Assembly (NCBI GenBank): GCA_021292105.1
Contig: CM037869.1
Coordinates: 27,543,536-27,607,535 of the forward strand
Direction of reading: 5' to 3'
Length of the DNA: 64,000 bases
From: Anadara kagoshimensis
Lineage: Eukaryota > Mollusca > Bivalvia > Arcoida > Arcidae
In this document: positions 22,831-32,543 of the stretch, in pieces
How the letters are laid out: each line of letters starts with the position of its first letter
Numbering within the stretch: the first letter of the stretch is position 1
The notes under the pieces: model-generated
What the model saw: only the letters and a program-made list of their open reading frames with translations
Told to the model about the DNA's origin: nothing
Database searches by the model: none
Program-made: the position numbers and the translations under genes

Positions 22831-24153
22831 CTCTAAATTCATCTAATTTTCATTTGACGTATTCTTTGAGTGTTTTTCTAGTCATTTTGGTTTTGTTATT
22901 TCCAGATAGGAAAACCCCAGTATTAGTTCTATGTTGGTGAATTACGTTACCACTATTGGTATAAAATGTTGTTATAAAATGACTTTTTAATAAAAAAAAG
23001 TTTCAATATGATAGATGTTGATTTAATACAGACAGTCAGAAAGCAATATATTAAGAATATATTTGAATTTATTCAGTATAAGATGTTAATGAATAATGGT
23101 TTTGTTTTAAGATGGTCAGTTACAACTACATTTGTATAACACTTAATCTTTGTAATGATAACAATTGTGAATTAGGCGAATATTTCATATACTTATAGAT
23201 AACAAGTTTTTCAAAGTTTGTAAGTCTGTGTAATATGTTGACTTATGCATATTACTTTTTAAAGTTCATTGTGAATTACGTTACCAATCAGTGGACATAT
23301 AAAAGTTCTGATAGTAAATTTACTCTGAACTTGGAGGATATAATCTTTGTAATTCAGTTAATTTTGTTCATGTGTTGATATGAATCATATTACCTTCTCA
23401 ACGTATGCCACCTCATTATGTTCGAATACATTTTACAAAAAAGTTGTTGTATTCAGCAGAAAAGTTTTGTTTAAATCAATGAAAGCTTGTTGTTTGTTTC
23501 AGGATTGTTATCCGATGTTTGATAATTCATTTATGATTATTTACTTTTTTATGTAACTTTGCATTTCAATAAACAATTTTGGACAAAAAAGAAAAAAGGA
23601 ATATTTGATGCCGATCTCTTGCAATGAAAAAAATCTAATAATATGCTTTGCTGATAAGTTCAAACACAGAATCTGAATCCAAAAACTCCAAGTCTCTGAA
23701 AAATCGACTCTCTTACAAATCCGAGACAGAAAAATCTCCGGACAAAATATGTAGGGATAACTTGATTCTGCTGTTGTATACATTTTACCCATGAACTCTT
23801 GGCTATGTTGAGCAACTCACAGTGCAGTTAAACTCGCTTCCTGTTACAAAGGGTCCGTGACCTCTCTGATTATATATCGCTTTAACTCTATACAAATATT
23901 TTTGTTAGTTGCATTGTGTTATTCTTTTAAACATATACTGATACACCCCATGATGACATTACCTCCACCTAATAGTACGGAAAAGTCGTAAACCAACCAG
24001 GCCCCACAGGCTTGGTTTATTATTCTGATTCGCCGTAGTCCACATTCTTATTCAATTTCCTTTGTAGAAGTTCATGTGTTTAATCTGATTTGCCAGCCTC
24101 AAAGATTTATCTTTGCTTGGCGATTTTATTTTGGACATGGATTGGCGGTATTA
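22831..24153. other. Intergenic, nothing recognised
   Basis: AT-rich. GTGAATTACGTTACCA occurs twice (about 22937 and 23270). No supported ORF; the minus ORF at 23541 shows no domain. Confidence 0.4.
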
Positions 24154-24210
24154 GGTCAATTCGCCCCATGGTAAATTAGCCCCGACTTCCAACAAATTCG
24201 CCCCCAATTT
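24154..24210 (+). repeat. MULE-like terminal repeat fragment
   Basis: GGTCAATTCGCCCC, then AATTAGCCCC and AAATTCGCCCCC, repeats the pattern of the MULE end at 45772 (GGTCAACTCGCCCC then CAACTCGCCCCC). It looks like one end of a diverged relative; no second end was found nearby. Confidence 0.4.
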
Positions 24211-24401
24211 TCAAGAAATTGTCGAGTAACATAAAATGAATTTTTATACGACCTCGGTTATGTCCAATTTACTGCATACAAATTTTTTTAAGGCAAACAA
24301 CATTGACCTTTCATTCATAATGTTTACACAATATACACGATTAGTGTTCTCATTGTTATATGACAACTCGCATGTCCGAGTTAAAATCTTTATTTTGATT
24401 T

Positions 24402-24940
24402 CTAATACTGGAGAGTTCCAATATGTAACAATCTAGTATCCGAATCTGATACAGTATACATCACAAATACGGAATCACACAAGTATATTAGAATACAATT
24501 GGTTTCTATAGAATCAGTTATAATTTTGGATTGAGTTGGTGAACTGACTTCAGTTTTGTTAGAAATGACTAAGTGAGAACTGCTTTCATCAGACTGTTCA
24601 ATTATGTTTGGTACTTTACTTTTAGTCAATCTGATATGTTTACGATTACGTCTGACTTTCTTTCCCTCTGGAGTTTGTAAAACATATGAACGTGGAGTAT
24701 TATGTTTTCCTACCACTGACGCATGTGACCACTTATTTCCAGTAAGCATAACAACTGAATCGCCTGCGGATAAGGGTTTGAGCTCTCTACCACAATGTTT
24801 GTCGAAATTGAGCTTACTTTTTACTTGACGTAATTTAAGTCGATCATGAATATCAGAGAATATTTCCGGTTTGAGAAGCACTGCTGATGTCGGTAACGAC
24901 GAACGAAGCCTACGATTCATGAACAACTGCGCCGGTAAAA
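24402..24940 (-). pseudogene. pol: Gypsy-2 integrase C-terminal fragment
   Basis: The minus frame reads PAQLFMNRRLRSSLPTS, LRQVKSKLNFDKH, GRELKPLSAGDSVVML and HNTPRSYVLQTPEG ... RRNRKHIR, the C-terminal end of integrase of Mag-like Gypsy elements, followed by a serine/threonine-rich tail. It is cut upstream at 24940, where the opposite-strand BEL fragment begins, and a short foreign stretch precedes PAQL. The protease-RT part of the same element lies at 28085-29170 and gag at 44976-45718, all on the minus strand. Confidence 0.75.
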
Positions 24941-27239
24941 GATATATCGAGAGTTTGTATTTCAAACATCTCCTGTCAGTAAACCGTTCACAAGAAGAGG
25001 CGTACTTTCGACAATAAATAGCTTATTCGATCCGATTAGCTTTGCAGCGCCAGTAACTCTGCGTGGGAAATTGTTATTGCAGGAATTAATGTCTACCTCT
25101 GGAACTGTGACGTGGGATGCTGAACTTCCAAAACATATCGGCTGACGTCTTTAGAGTGCCTCGGCGAAATTCGCATTCCTCGGAGGTTCACGGATATATC
25201 GTATGAACAGGCTACACGCAAAGAAGTGCACATTTTCAGTGATGCTTCTAAGGATGGTATCGCTTCTGTGGCATATTTGAAGTTGTTCTACAAAAATACC
25301 AGTGACATTTCCTTCTTATTGGGAAAGGCAAAGGTTGCCCCACTTCAGGGCCACACAATACCTAGACTAGAACTGTGCGCCGCTGTGTTGTCAGTAGAGT
25401 TGGCGGATATCATTAAGGAACATCTGGAAATGAATTCTTGTTCATTCTACTTTTACACGGACAGTCAAGTAGTGTTAGGGTATATAGCCAATGAAACCCG
25501 GAGGTTTTATGTTTATGTCGCAAATCGAGTGAGCCGAATACGTGCATCTAGTTCAGTGCATCAATGGCATTTTGTTTCTACGGATGAAAATCCTGCAGAC
25601 ATTGCTTCCCGGGGTGCAAATCCATCAGACTTACTCAAAACTGCTTACTTCCGTGGCCCAGCGTTCTTGTGTGACGTTACTTCTGCACCAGTAGACAAGT
25701 TTCAGCTCGTTGAACCCGACAAGGATAAGGAAGTTCGTCCGGTGATCCAAACTGTTAAGACAAACCTGTGTGATTTTAGTACATGGACTGATAGAATAGC
25801 TCGATTTTCTAGCTGGGATAGCTTGATTGAGCACTACGTCTTTTGAAAGGAAAAATTAGGAAGCGTCACAACCTGGATCCGCCATCACGATTGGATGTAG
25901 AGCAATTTGTTATCCGCACTGTACAACATGAAGTTTATTCATCTGAGATCAAAGCTGTAAGAGCAGGGAAACAGTGGCCAGTTAATTCTAATATTTCACC
26001 ATTATCTCCATTTTTGGATACACAACACATCGTGCGGGTTGGCGGAAGACTTAGTAACGCAAGCCAAAGTCAGTATTTTCAGCCGATTATTGTTCCCAAG
26101 AAACATAACGTTTCTGTTCTGTTGGTGAGATCGGTGACATCGCATCAAGGGAGACATTTGACAGAAGGAGCTTTAAGGTCAGCTGGATATTGGGTTATTG
26201 GCAGTAAACAGTTATTCGCATCGATAATCAGACTGTGTAACGTGCAAGAAGTTGAGAGGTCAATTTTGCACTCAAAGAATGGTTGACCTTCTGGAAGAAA
26301 GATTGCAGCCATGTCCACCCTTTACGTTCGTGGGTGTTGATGCTTTTGGCCCGTGGCCAGTAGTTTTTCGCAAGACGAGAGGTGGTGGTGCTAACCAGAA
26401 GAGATGGGCATTATTATTCACATGTTTAGTGTCAAAAGCGATACACATCGAGGTTATTGAGGAGCTTAGCAGTGCATCTTTCATCAACGCGTTTTGTCGC
26501 TTTGAGAGGAGCTGTAAAGCTTATGAGATCCGACAGAGGTACAAACTTTGTGGGATCAGTGGAAGAACTAGGTATTCAGTCTGAGTTTGTAGAAAACGGA
26601 TCGGTGGATAAAGCCCTAGTTCAGCACGGCACGACATGGAAATTTAATCCACCCCATGCTTCACACTTCGGGGTTAGTTGGGAGCGGATGATCGGTGTAT
26701 GTAGACGGATCTTGGAGAACATGCTTCTACAAGAAAGGAACAAGCTTACTCATGAAGTACTGACCACTCTAATGGCAGAAGTATGTGCTATAGTAAATTC
26801 ACGACCTTTATTGTCCGTTTCGTCAGACCCTGAGTGCCCTGACATATTGTCACCTTCTCTTCTCTTAACGCATAAGTCACCGCAAGAAAGTTATTTCTTT
26901 CCACAATTCGCAACGAAAGATATGTTACGTAGTCAATGGAAGTTGGTCCAAGCACTGGCGAATGAATTTTGGTCTAAATGGAGCAAGGAGTACACACACA
27001 CTCTTCAAACAAGAAGGAAGTGGGAGACACATTCTAGGAACTTAAAACCGGGTGATGTAGTTCTCATGAGAGACCGAGAGTGTCATCGGCTCCAGTGGCC
27101 GTTAGCGATTGTGGAACGAGTATTTCCAAGTGAGGATAATAGGGTGCGTAAAGTAGAGATTAGAACGGTAAATAAGGACAAGCGTGCTACTTACATTAGG
27201 CCAGTAGTAGAACTTGTTTCACTCGTCGAAACTGATTAA
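24941..27239 (+). pseudogene. pol: BEL/Pao pol fragment: end of RT, RNase H, integrase
   Basis: 5'-truncated BEL/Pao polyprotein. It starts within the RT-RNase H connection (KPFTRRGVLSTINSLFDP), then RNase H (VHIFSDASKDGIASVAY, YTDSQVVLGYI, ENPADIASRG), the integrase N-terminal finger (SHQGRHLTEGALRSAGYW; CVTCKK in the next frame), the integrase core (GVDAFGPWPV, RSDRGTNFVG, and FNPPHASHFGVSWERMI with catalytic E) and the C-terminal PGDVVLMRD module. One-base frameshifts occur near 25143 (with some deletion), 25843, 26233 and 26495. It ends at the stop at 27239, 50 bp before a polypurine tract and LTR. Dead copy; it lies in opposite orientation to the Gypsy-2 it interrupts. Confidence 0.85.
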
Positions 27240-27290
27240 GTTTGTGCATATATGCAAAATGGTGGTTAGTAATATGTGTTTTTAATATGT

Positions 27291-27301
27291 AGTGAGGGGA
27301 G
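27291..27301 (+). promoter_or_regulatory. BEL polypurine tract
   Basis: AGTGAGGGGAG directly abuts TGTTACG, the start of the 3' LTR, as expected for plus-strand DNA priming. Confidence 0.7.
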
Positions 27302-28060
27302 TGTTACGTTTCCGGAATAAATTGTGTATAATTTCCGGATCTGTTAATCCTTTTTCTATTTTGTTTTTTAGTTTAAATTGTTCACTTCCCGTAGTTTTTG
27401 TATGGCCGAGTTGCCTCGTGTTTACGACATTCTTATGCATTTTTTACATGTTTATGACGCCAAAGTGTAAGTTTAATAATCATAATATTATGTTTTATCA
27501 TGCGTATGTTCCGTGTGACTGACTTGCAGCATCTGATTGCCGCTTTTTAAGCATTACTAATTGCTGATTGTAAGCACCGTCACCGTGCACGTGGCTTGGG
27601 GTTTCTGAAACCCGCATCTTTGACCTGTATACTTCATCTCACATCTGTATTTTATACGGGCGCATCAGGTTCAAATCCCATTTAATGCCATATATCTTAG
27701 GAAATCATGCTGGCATAATTGAACATACCTTTTCTCATATGCTACATGTTCAGAACCTGTCACGCTCATCTGTTCTTGGTTTAGGGTGTTTATGCTCACC
27801 AGTTTTGGGCCTTCACGCTCACCTGTTTTGGGCTTTTATGCTCACCTGTTTGGATTAAGGTACGTTCGCTCACCTGGGGCTATATTGTTACTTGGGCAGG
27901 GTATTTTTTATTTTTCTTAATAATTTAGAATATAGTTTCTATGTTTGAAGTAGTACTTTTGTTAGTTGAGTAGTACACATGTTTAGATATATAATCATTC
28001 ATGTTCTAAGGAATATTAAATTTGTATTTTGTAGTATTTTACCCTTTCCGGAGGTTATGT
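27302..28060 (+). repeat. BEL 3' LTR; right end uncertain
   Basis: Begins TGTTACGTTTCCGGAATAAA right after the polypurine tract. It includes a short tandem array (about 27768-27875) of CTCACCTGTTTTGGGC-like units, each ~30 bp. The right end is placed before recognisable Gypsy-2 RT sequence at about 28085. No second LTR exists because the element is 5'-truncated, so the boundary is an estimate. Confidence 0.5.
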
Positions 28061-28084
28061 ATTATCAAGTAAAGAGAAGAAAAT

Positions 28085-29170
28085 TATTCACGTCTTCAAT
28101 AGTCTTTCTTGAAACGCCACATACCTATACCAAGTTTCAAATTGTATTCTCTAGCACGATTGAGCACTTTTTGAGACGTAGGTCATATTGTTCACGGTTT
28201 TCACCCCACACCAGGATGTCATCAATTATGGCTTCGGCACCATCGATGTCACAGACCATATTAGAGATTACTTTCTGAAACACTTCACTAGCGCTTTTTA
28301 TTCCGAACGGAAGTCGCACAAATCGATAGCGTCCGAAAGGAGTATTTAATGTACACAGAAGTGAGCTAGGCTTATCGAACTTAATTTGCCAAAATCCGCT
28401 GACGGCATCAATACGACTAAAAACTTTCGCGTTGGGCATTTGAGCAATTACTTCATCAACCGTTTTAAGTGGGTAATGTTCACGTATTATGGCTTTGTTG
28501 AGATCGTGCGGATCGATGCAAATACGAATTTTGCCATTGTTTTTATTACCGTTACCATTGAATTTACCCATCGAGTTGGCTTGCTTTGTTTTTTAATGAC
28601 GCCCATATTTTCCATTCTGTCAAGTTCGGCCTTGACACGATCTCGAATCGCGAATGGTATCTTGCGCGGTGAATGTATGACAGGAATAACAGATTGGTCT
28701 GTTTTATAGAGTGGGTACCAGGTAGACAACCAAGACCTCTAAACAAGTCTAAGTATTCTTTTTCAATCTCCTCGGACAAAACAGTAACCGACTGTGTGGA
28801 CATATGCGACTCTACTGACGGAGTGACAGTATGTACACGTTTAATGAGACCAAGGTCTTTACAAGTCTTAGCACCAAGAACTGACTGTACATCATCATTT
28901 ACAATGTAAAATTTTACATTATGACCCCGATTTTTGTAAGAACATGGAATGAAAGCATAACCTAATGTGTTAATAGTGTGACCAGAGTAAGATTTTAAAG
29001 GGAGGCTTACGAATGGGCAATTTCAATTTTGCAAGTTTGAAAATCTTAAGAGACAAAACATTGCATTTTGCACCAGTGTCTAATTGAAAACAAATGTTTT
29101 TATCATCAATAATTATGCTGTGTTTACACTATTAATGTAGTTGATCATTCCTACGAATAGTCCATCATCT
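28085..29170 (-). pseudogene. pol: Gypsy-2 protease and reverse transcriptase fragment
   Basis: Minus strand. Protease QLDTGAKCNV (29060-29085) is followed by a degraded linker. RT follows, with ICIDPHDLNKAIIREHYPL, FSRIDAVSGFWQIKF, RFVRLPFGIKSA and IIDDILVWGE (28207-28235), typical of Mag-like Gypsy elements. A frameshift near 28137 precedes NLKLGIG, after which homology ends close to the BEL LTR. Frames also change between protease and RT (28564-28900). RNase H and the integrase core are missing. Upstream the sequence ends at the Polinton target site GACGAG (29171-29176). Confidence 0.8.
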
Positions 29171-29176
29171 GACGAG
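29171..29176. repeat. Polinton target-site duplication, left
   Basis: GACGAG immediately before the left terminal repeat. The same hexamer follows the right terminal repeat at 44970-44975. Six base pairs is the known Polinton target duplication length. Confidence 0.9.
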
Positions 29177-29600
29177 AGTAGTATAGGGCGCTGGAAATCC
29201 TACCGTGCTATGTTGCGCTGTTGCGCCAATCTCATTTTGCATGACGTCAGAGGTCACAGGGTCACGGGAAGTGACGTCACGGAGAGAGGGGAATGTCCCG
29301 GAAGTGGGAATACCGGAAGGGAATTCCTAGATCTAATAATAACTGGGAAATCCCGGATCAAAGTAGGGTACCCCCTCATACAAGGGAATCCCGCTTAGGA
29401 CCGGAAAGGCGAAATCGCGCGCCGGGGCTCGGTCCGTCGTCCGAAGGTGGTCGTGTGATATACCGTCGTGTCCGGCTCGAAGAAAGAAATGCAACGGTGT
29501 GTATGGTAAAGTGATCAGTCTTTTACATCAAGAGTTACCGCCCTTGAAAGGAATTTCACGTATCAGGACCTACAGCGTAAACCACTCGGCCATCGCGCGT
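29177..29600 (+). repeat. Polinton left terminal inverted repeat
   Basis: Matches the reverse complement of 44560-44969 at roughly 90% or better, with a few short indels. GC-rich compared with the surroundings. It contains TGACGTCA and AGGTCA motifs near 29242-29280. Confidence 0.93.
29242..29280 (+). promoter_or_regulatory. CRE and nuclear-receptor half-site cluster in the TIR
   Basis: TGACGTCA (29242-29249), AGGTCA (29251-29256), GGTCAC (about 29260) and GTGACGTCAC (29271-29280) occur within 40 bp. TGACGTCA is the full cAMP-response element palindrome. The right TIR keeps the first CRE and the half-sites but has GTGTCGTCAC for the second. Binding by host factors is inference. Confidence 0.4.
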
Positions 29601-30624
29601 TCCAACAACATAGAAGGATAGTCCTCGATTGCCCGAACACGTGGATACCTCATTTATACAGATCCGTCCAAAAATAAAGATGTGACGGCTGCAAAGAAGT
29701 GATTAAGATATTCCGTAGACTTAACAAAGGGACACTTCGGATTCGATTCTGAGCAAACTACTACGTCTAAAACCATACAAAGTATACCATGATACGCGTC
29801 TGGTCAAGACGAACACGTAGACACATCGATCATAAAGATCGGTTGAGTCATAAGAAAGTTATAACGAAATACAATTCTCTATGGGAAATCCCATGTTAAA
29901 ATTTATCCATAGACTTATATAGAGAAATTGAAAGACAGCCTTTACGCACGAACCACTCGACCTCCAGAAAAATTGAATACATTTTCAGATAGGTGTCATA
30001 AAAACGAACGTTTCGATATAAACTTTGTCGAAATCCATACAGAAATAAGCGAGATACGAGTGTTAGAAGTTGGAAATTTTACGTCTTTGTTTACGAAAAT
30101 TTGAATTCGAAATGCTGCAATCTGATTGGTCGAAAAATTTGAACGATCATAACTCTGTAAATAATGGACCTAGAGACATGACAGATGTATCTTTAGACTC
30201 GGAAGGCTGAGCCCCATACGTTGATGATAAATGTTGGAACCGAAAAACGAAAACAGACCGGATATTATCCGGAATTTGTTTGGCCCTTCCATGGGCGCCC
30301 CACTGATTGAATGTCATTGATATTGGTTTCTCTAAATAGATCTCGTGTAGACGAACGTTTTGATATAAGATTCATCAAAATCGGTCGAGAAATAAGCGAG
30401 TTGTAAAGTCACAAAGAACTCTATGTAACCCCTATACGATCCATTCGGAAACCCTCGGTAACTATTTAAAATCATAACAATCGATTTGATTGGTCCTTTC
30501 AATTGCATATGTTATGTTGCCATAGTAATTCTGAAGAGATATGAATTTGAATCTACTGGTTATAGCGTCATTTTAGAGTTAATACAGGTACTGTGAACAC
30601 GTACTTTGTATTTTTCTGAATTGT
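29601..30624. other. Polinton left subterminal non-coding region
   Basis: No ORF of note. Loosely similar phrases recur (CGATATAAACTTTGTCGAAATC near 30014, minus a few bases, and GATATAAGATTCATCAAAATC near 30361), suggesting an old duplication. Function unknown. Confidence 0.4.
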
Positions 30625-30634
30625 TATATAAAAG
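30625..30634 (+). promoter_or_regulatory. TATA box of the Polinton polymerase gene
   Basis: TATATAAAAG lies about 75 bp upstream of a strong splice donor (AAAG/GTAAGT, 30701/30702). This predicts transcription start near 30655 and a short untranslated first exon. Confidence 0.5.
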
Positions 30635-30701
30635 TGGTATTTTTTCACAATTTGGAATTATTTCAAGATTTAACAAAGGATTAATCATTTCCATAATAAA
30701 G

Positions 30702-32129
30702 GTAAGTCGTTTTTATTTTACTTGATATATATATATACTAGTATTTTTCGTAATATAATTTAATACCCCCCCCTTAAAAATGAAAAGTTTGAATCAGATA
30801 GTTGAGTCATATATCGTTGGATAGGGAATCGTTAGTACGTCACGAAAAATGTAAACCCGATCTTCATCGACCCCACCCCGAGGGTTGGGAGGGGTCATTA
30901 AGTGCAAAAAAAAAAAATGGAATAAGATAGTTCAGTCATATATCGTTGGACAGGGAATCGTTAGTACATCACGAAAAATGTAACCCCGACCTTCTTCGAC
31001 CCCACCCCGAGGGTCGGGAGAGGTCATTAAGTGCAAAAAATTCAACTTTGAGCAAAATAGTTGAGTCATATATCGTTGGACAGGGAATCATTAGTACGTC
31101 ACGAAAAATGTAACCCCGACCTTCTTCGACCCCACCCCGAGGGTCGGGAGGGGTCATTAAGTGCAAAAAATGAAAAATAGAATAAGATAGTCGAGTCATA
31201 TATCATTGGACAGGGAATCATTAGTACGTCACGAAAAATATAACCCCGACCTTCTTCGACCCCACCCCGAGGGTCGGGAGGGGTCATTAAGTGCAAAAAA
31301 TGAAAAATAGAATAAGATAGTCGAGTCATATATCATTGGACAGGGAATCATTAGTACGTCACGAAAAATATAACCCCGACCTTCTTCGACCCCACCCCGA
31401 GGGTCGGGAGGGGTCATTAAGTGCAAAAAATTCAATTTTGAGCAAGATAGTTGAGTCATATATCGTTGGACAGGGAATCATTAGTACGTCACGAAAAATG
31501 TAACCCCGACCTTCTTCGATCCCACCCCGAGGGTCGGGAGGGGTCATTAAGTGCAAAAAATGAAAAATAGAATAAGATAGTCGAGTCATATATCATTGGA
31601 CAGGGAATCATTAGTACTTCACGAAAAATATAACCCCGACCTTCTTCGATCCCACCCCGAGGGTCGGGAGGGGTCATTAAGTGCAAAAAATTCAATTTTG
31701 AGCAAGATAGTTGAGTCATATATCGTTGGACAGGGCATCGTTAGTACGTCACGAAAAAGGCATCCACAACCTTTTTCTACCCTGTCCCAAGGGTCGGAAG
31801 GGGTCATTAATTGCAAAAATATTAACGTCGAGCAAGATAGTCTAACATACCAGGAACAATTTCAACATTACTACTCAGTTTGACGCAATAGTGACAGTTC
31901 AAGTCCAACAAGCGAATCCAAATATGCCAAATCCGTAAAGAGTTGAAACGGTTTGCATACGTTTGCATGTTTATGAACTTTAAAACAAATTTTTTGATTG
32001 GTTTAAAATGGGTGTCTTCTACGACGTCCGTGCTCTATACATAAACCGGTTCTATTTAAATATTTCTTCATTTTAGATAGTTCACTCACAGCGTGAAGAC
32101 GTATTCACATTGTGCTTATATAATTTCAG
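30702..32129 (+). other. Predicted 5' UTR intron of the polymerase gene
   Basis: Donor GTAAGTCG at 30702 and acceptor ATAATTTCAG ending at 32129, three bases before the predicted start codon. A further acceptor-like TTCATTTTAG lies near 32075. The intron contains the whole 130-bp satellite array. Confidence 0.45.
30775..31845 (+). repeat. 130-bp tandem array, about 8 copies
   Basis: Unit core: AGTCATATATCGTTGGACAG, GGAATC(A/G)TTAGTACGTCACG, AAAAAT(A/G)TAACCCCGACCTTC, then CCCACCCCGAGGGTCGGGAG and GGGTCATTAAGTGCAAAAAA. The spacing is exactly 130 bp for the middle copies; the outer two are more diverged. Each unit contains a near-palindrome CCCCGAGGGTCGGG-type stem. Two subtypes alternate by their linker (AAATGAAAAATAGAATAAG or TTCAACTTTGAGCAA). 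Minus-strand ORFs of 76 codons here are products of the repeat period, not genes. Confidence 0.95.
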
Positions 32130-32132
32130 ATT

Positions 32133-32186
32133 ATGGCTAACAACAGCAGCAGTGATTTCCAAGGAGAAGAGGAGATCCAGACCGTG
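32133..32186 (+). CDS. Polymerase gene, first coding exon
   Basis: ATG at 32133 opens 18 codons (MANNSSSDFQGEEEIQTV) ending exactly at a donor GTATGA (32187). The phase is 0, matching the main exon that starts after TTTTATCTTTTCAG at 32544. The predicted 357-bp intron holds an (AT)n run and no open frame. This start gives a cleaner N-terminus than the intronic ATG at 32520. Confidence 0.6.
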
Positions 32187-32543
32187 GTATGATCTTTGTT
32201 ATATATCATCACATATTATGAACTTTAACTTTTTTTTTTTAATGAAAATATATATATATATATATATCAAAACAGCCATTATTGTTACAAAAGTAGTAAT
32301 AGTGCTAAAACTAAAATTCGTCTACTGTGAGTAACATAAACGTGGTATAGTGCTCTAAAACTAAGACTGATATATTGAGTAATTATGACATTTTCGAATC
32401 GCCATTATTCTATATACATCCGTTTATTTTTATTTATTTATTTTATGACAACATTTTCAACAAAAGATTTAGTGGTGTAATGGTCTGATTCTCATTGAAT
32501 ATAATGTTAATTAAACCTTATGTTATTTATTTTATCTTTTCAG

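Noticed and set aside
29141-29514. ORFs in the Polinton TIR (also 44640-44861)
   Set aside because: GC-rich TIR sequence gives open frames on one strand; they appear at both ends only because the TIRs are identical.
30969-31816. Series of 65-76-codon minus-strand ORFs with near-identical sequence
   Set aside because: They start every 130 bp and simply follow the tandem repeat, overlapping each other in shifted frames; no domain.
30775-31845. CRISPR-like array
   Set aside because: Units are whole 130-bp tandem repeats without unique spacers, inside a eukaryotic transposon.
32110-32334. 74-codon ORF over the first polymerase exon
   Set aside because: It runs in another frame and into the (AT)n intron; the spliced model in the ATG frame at 32133 fits better.
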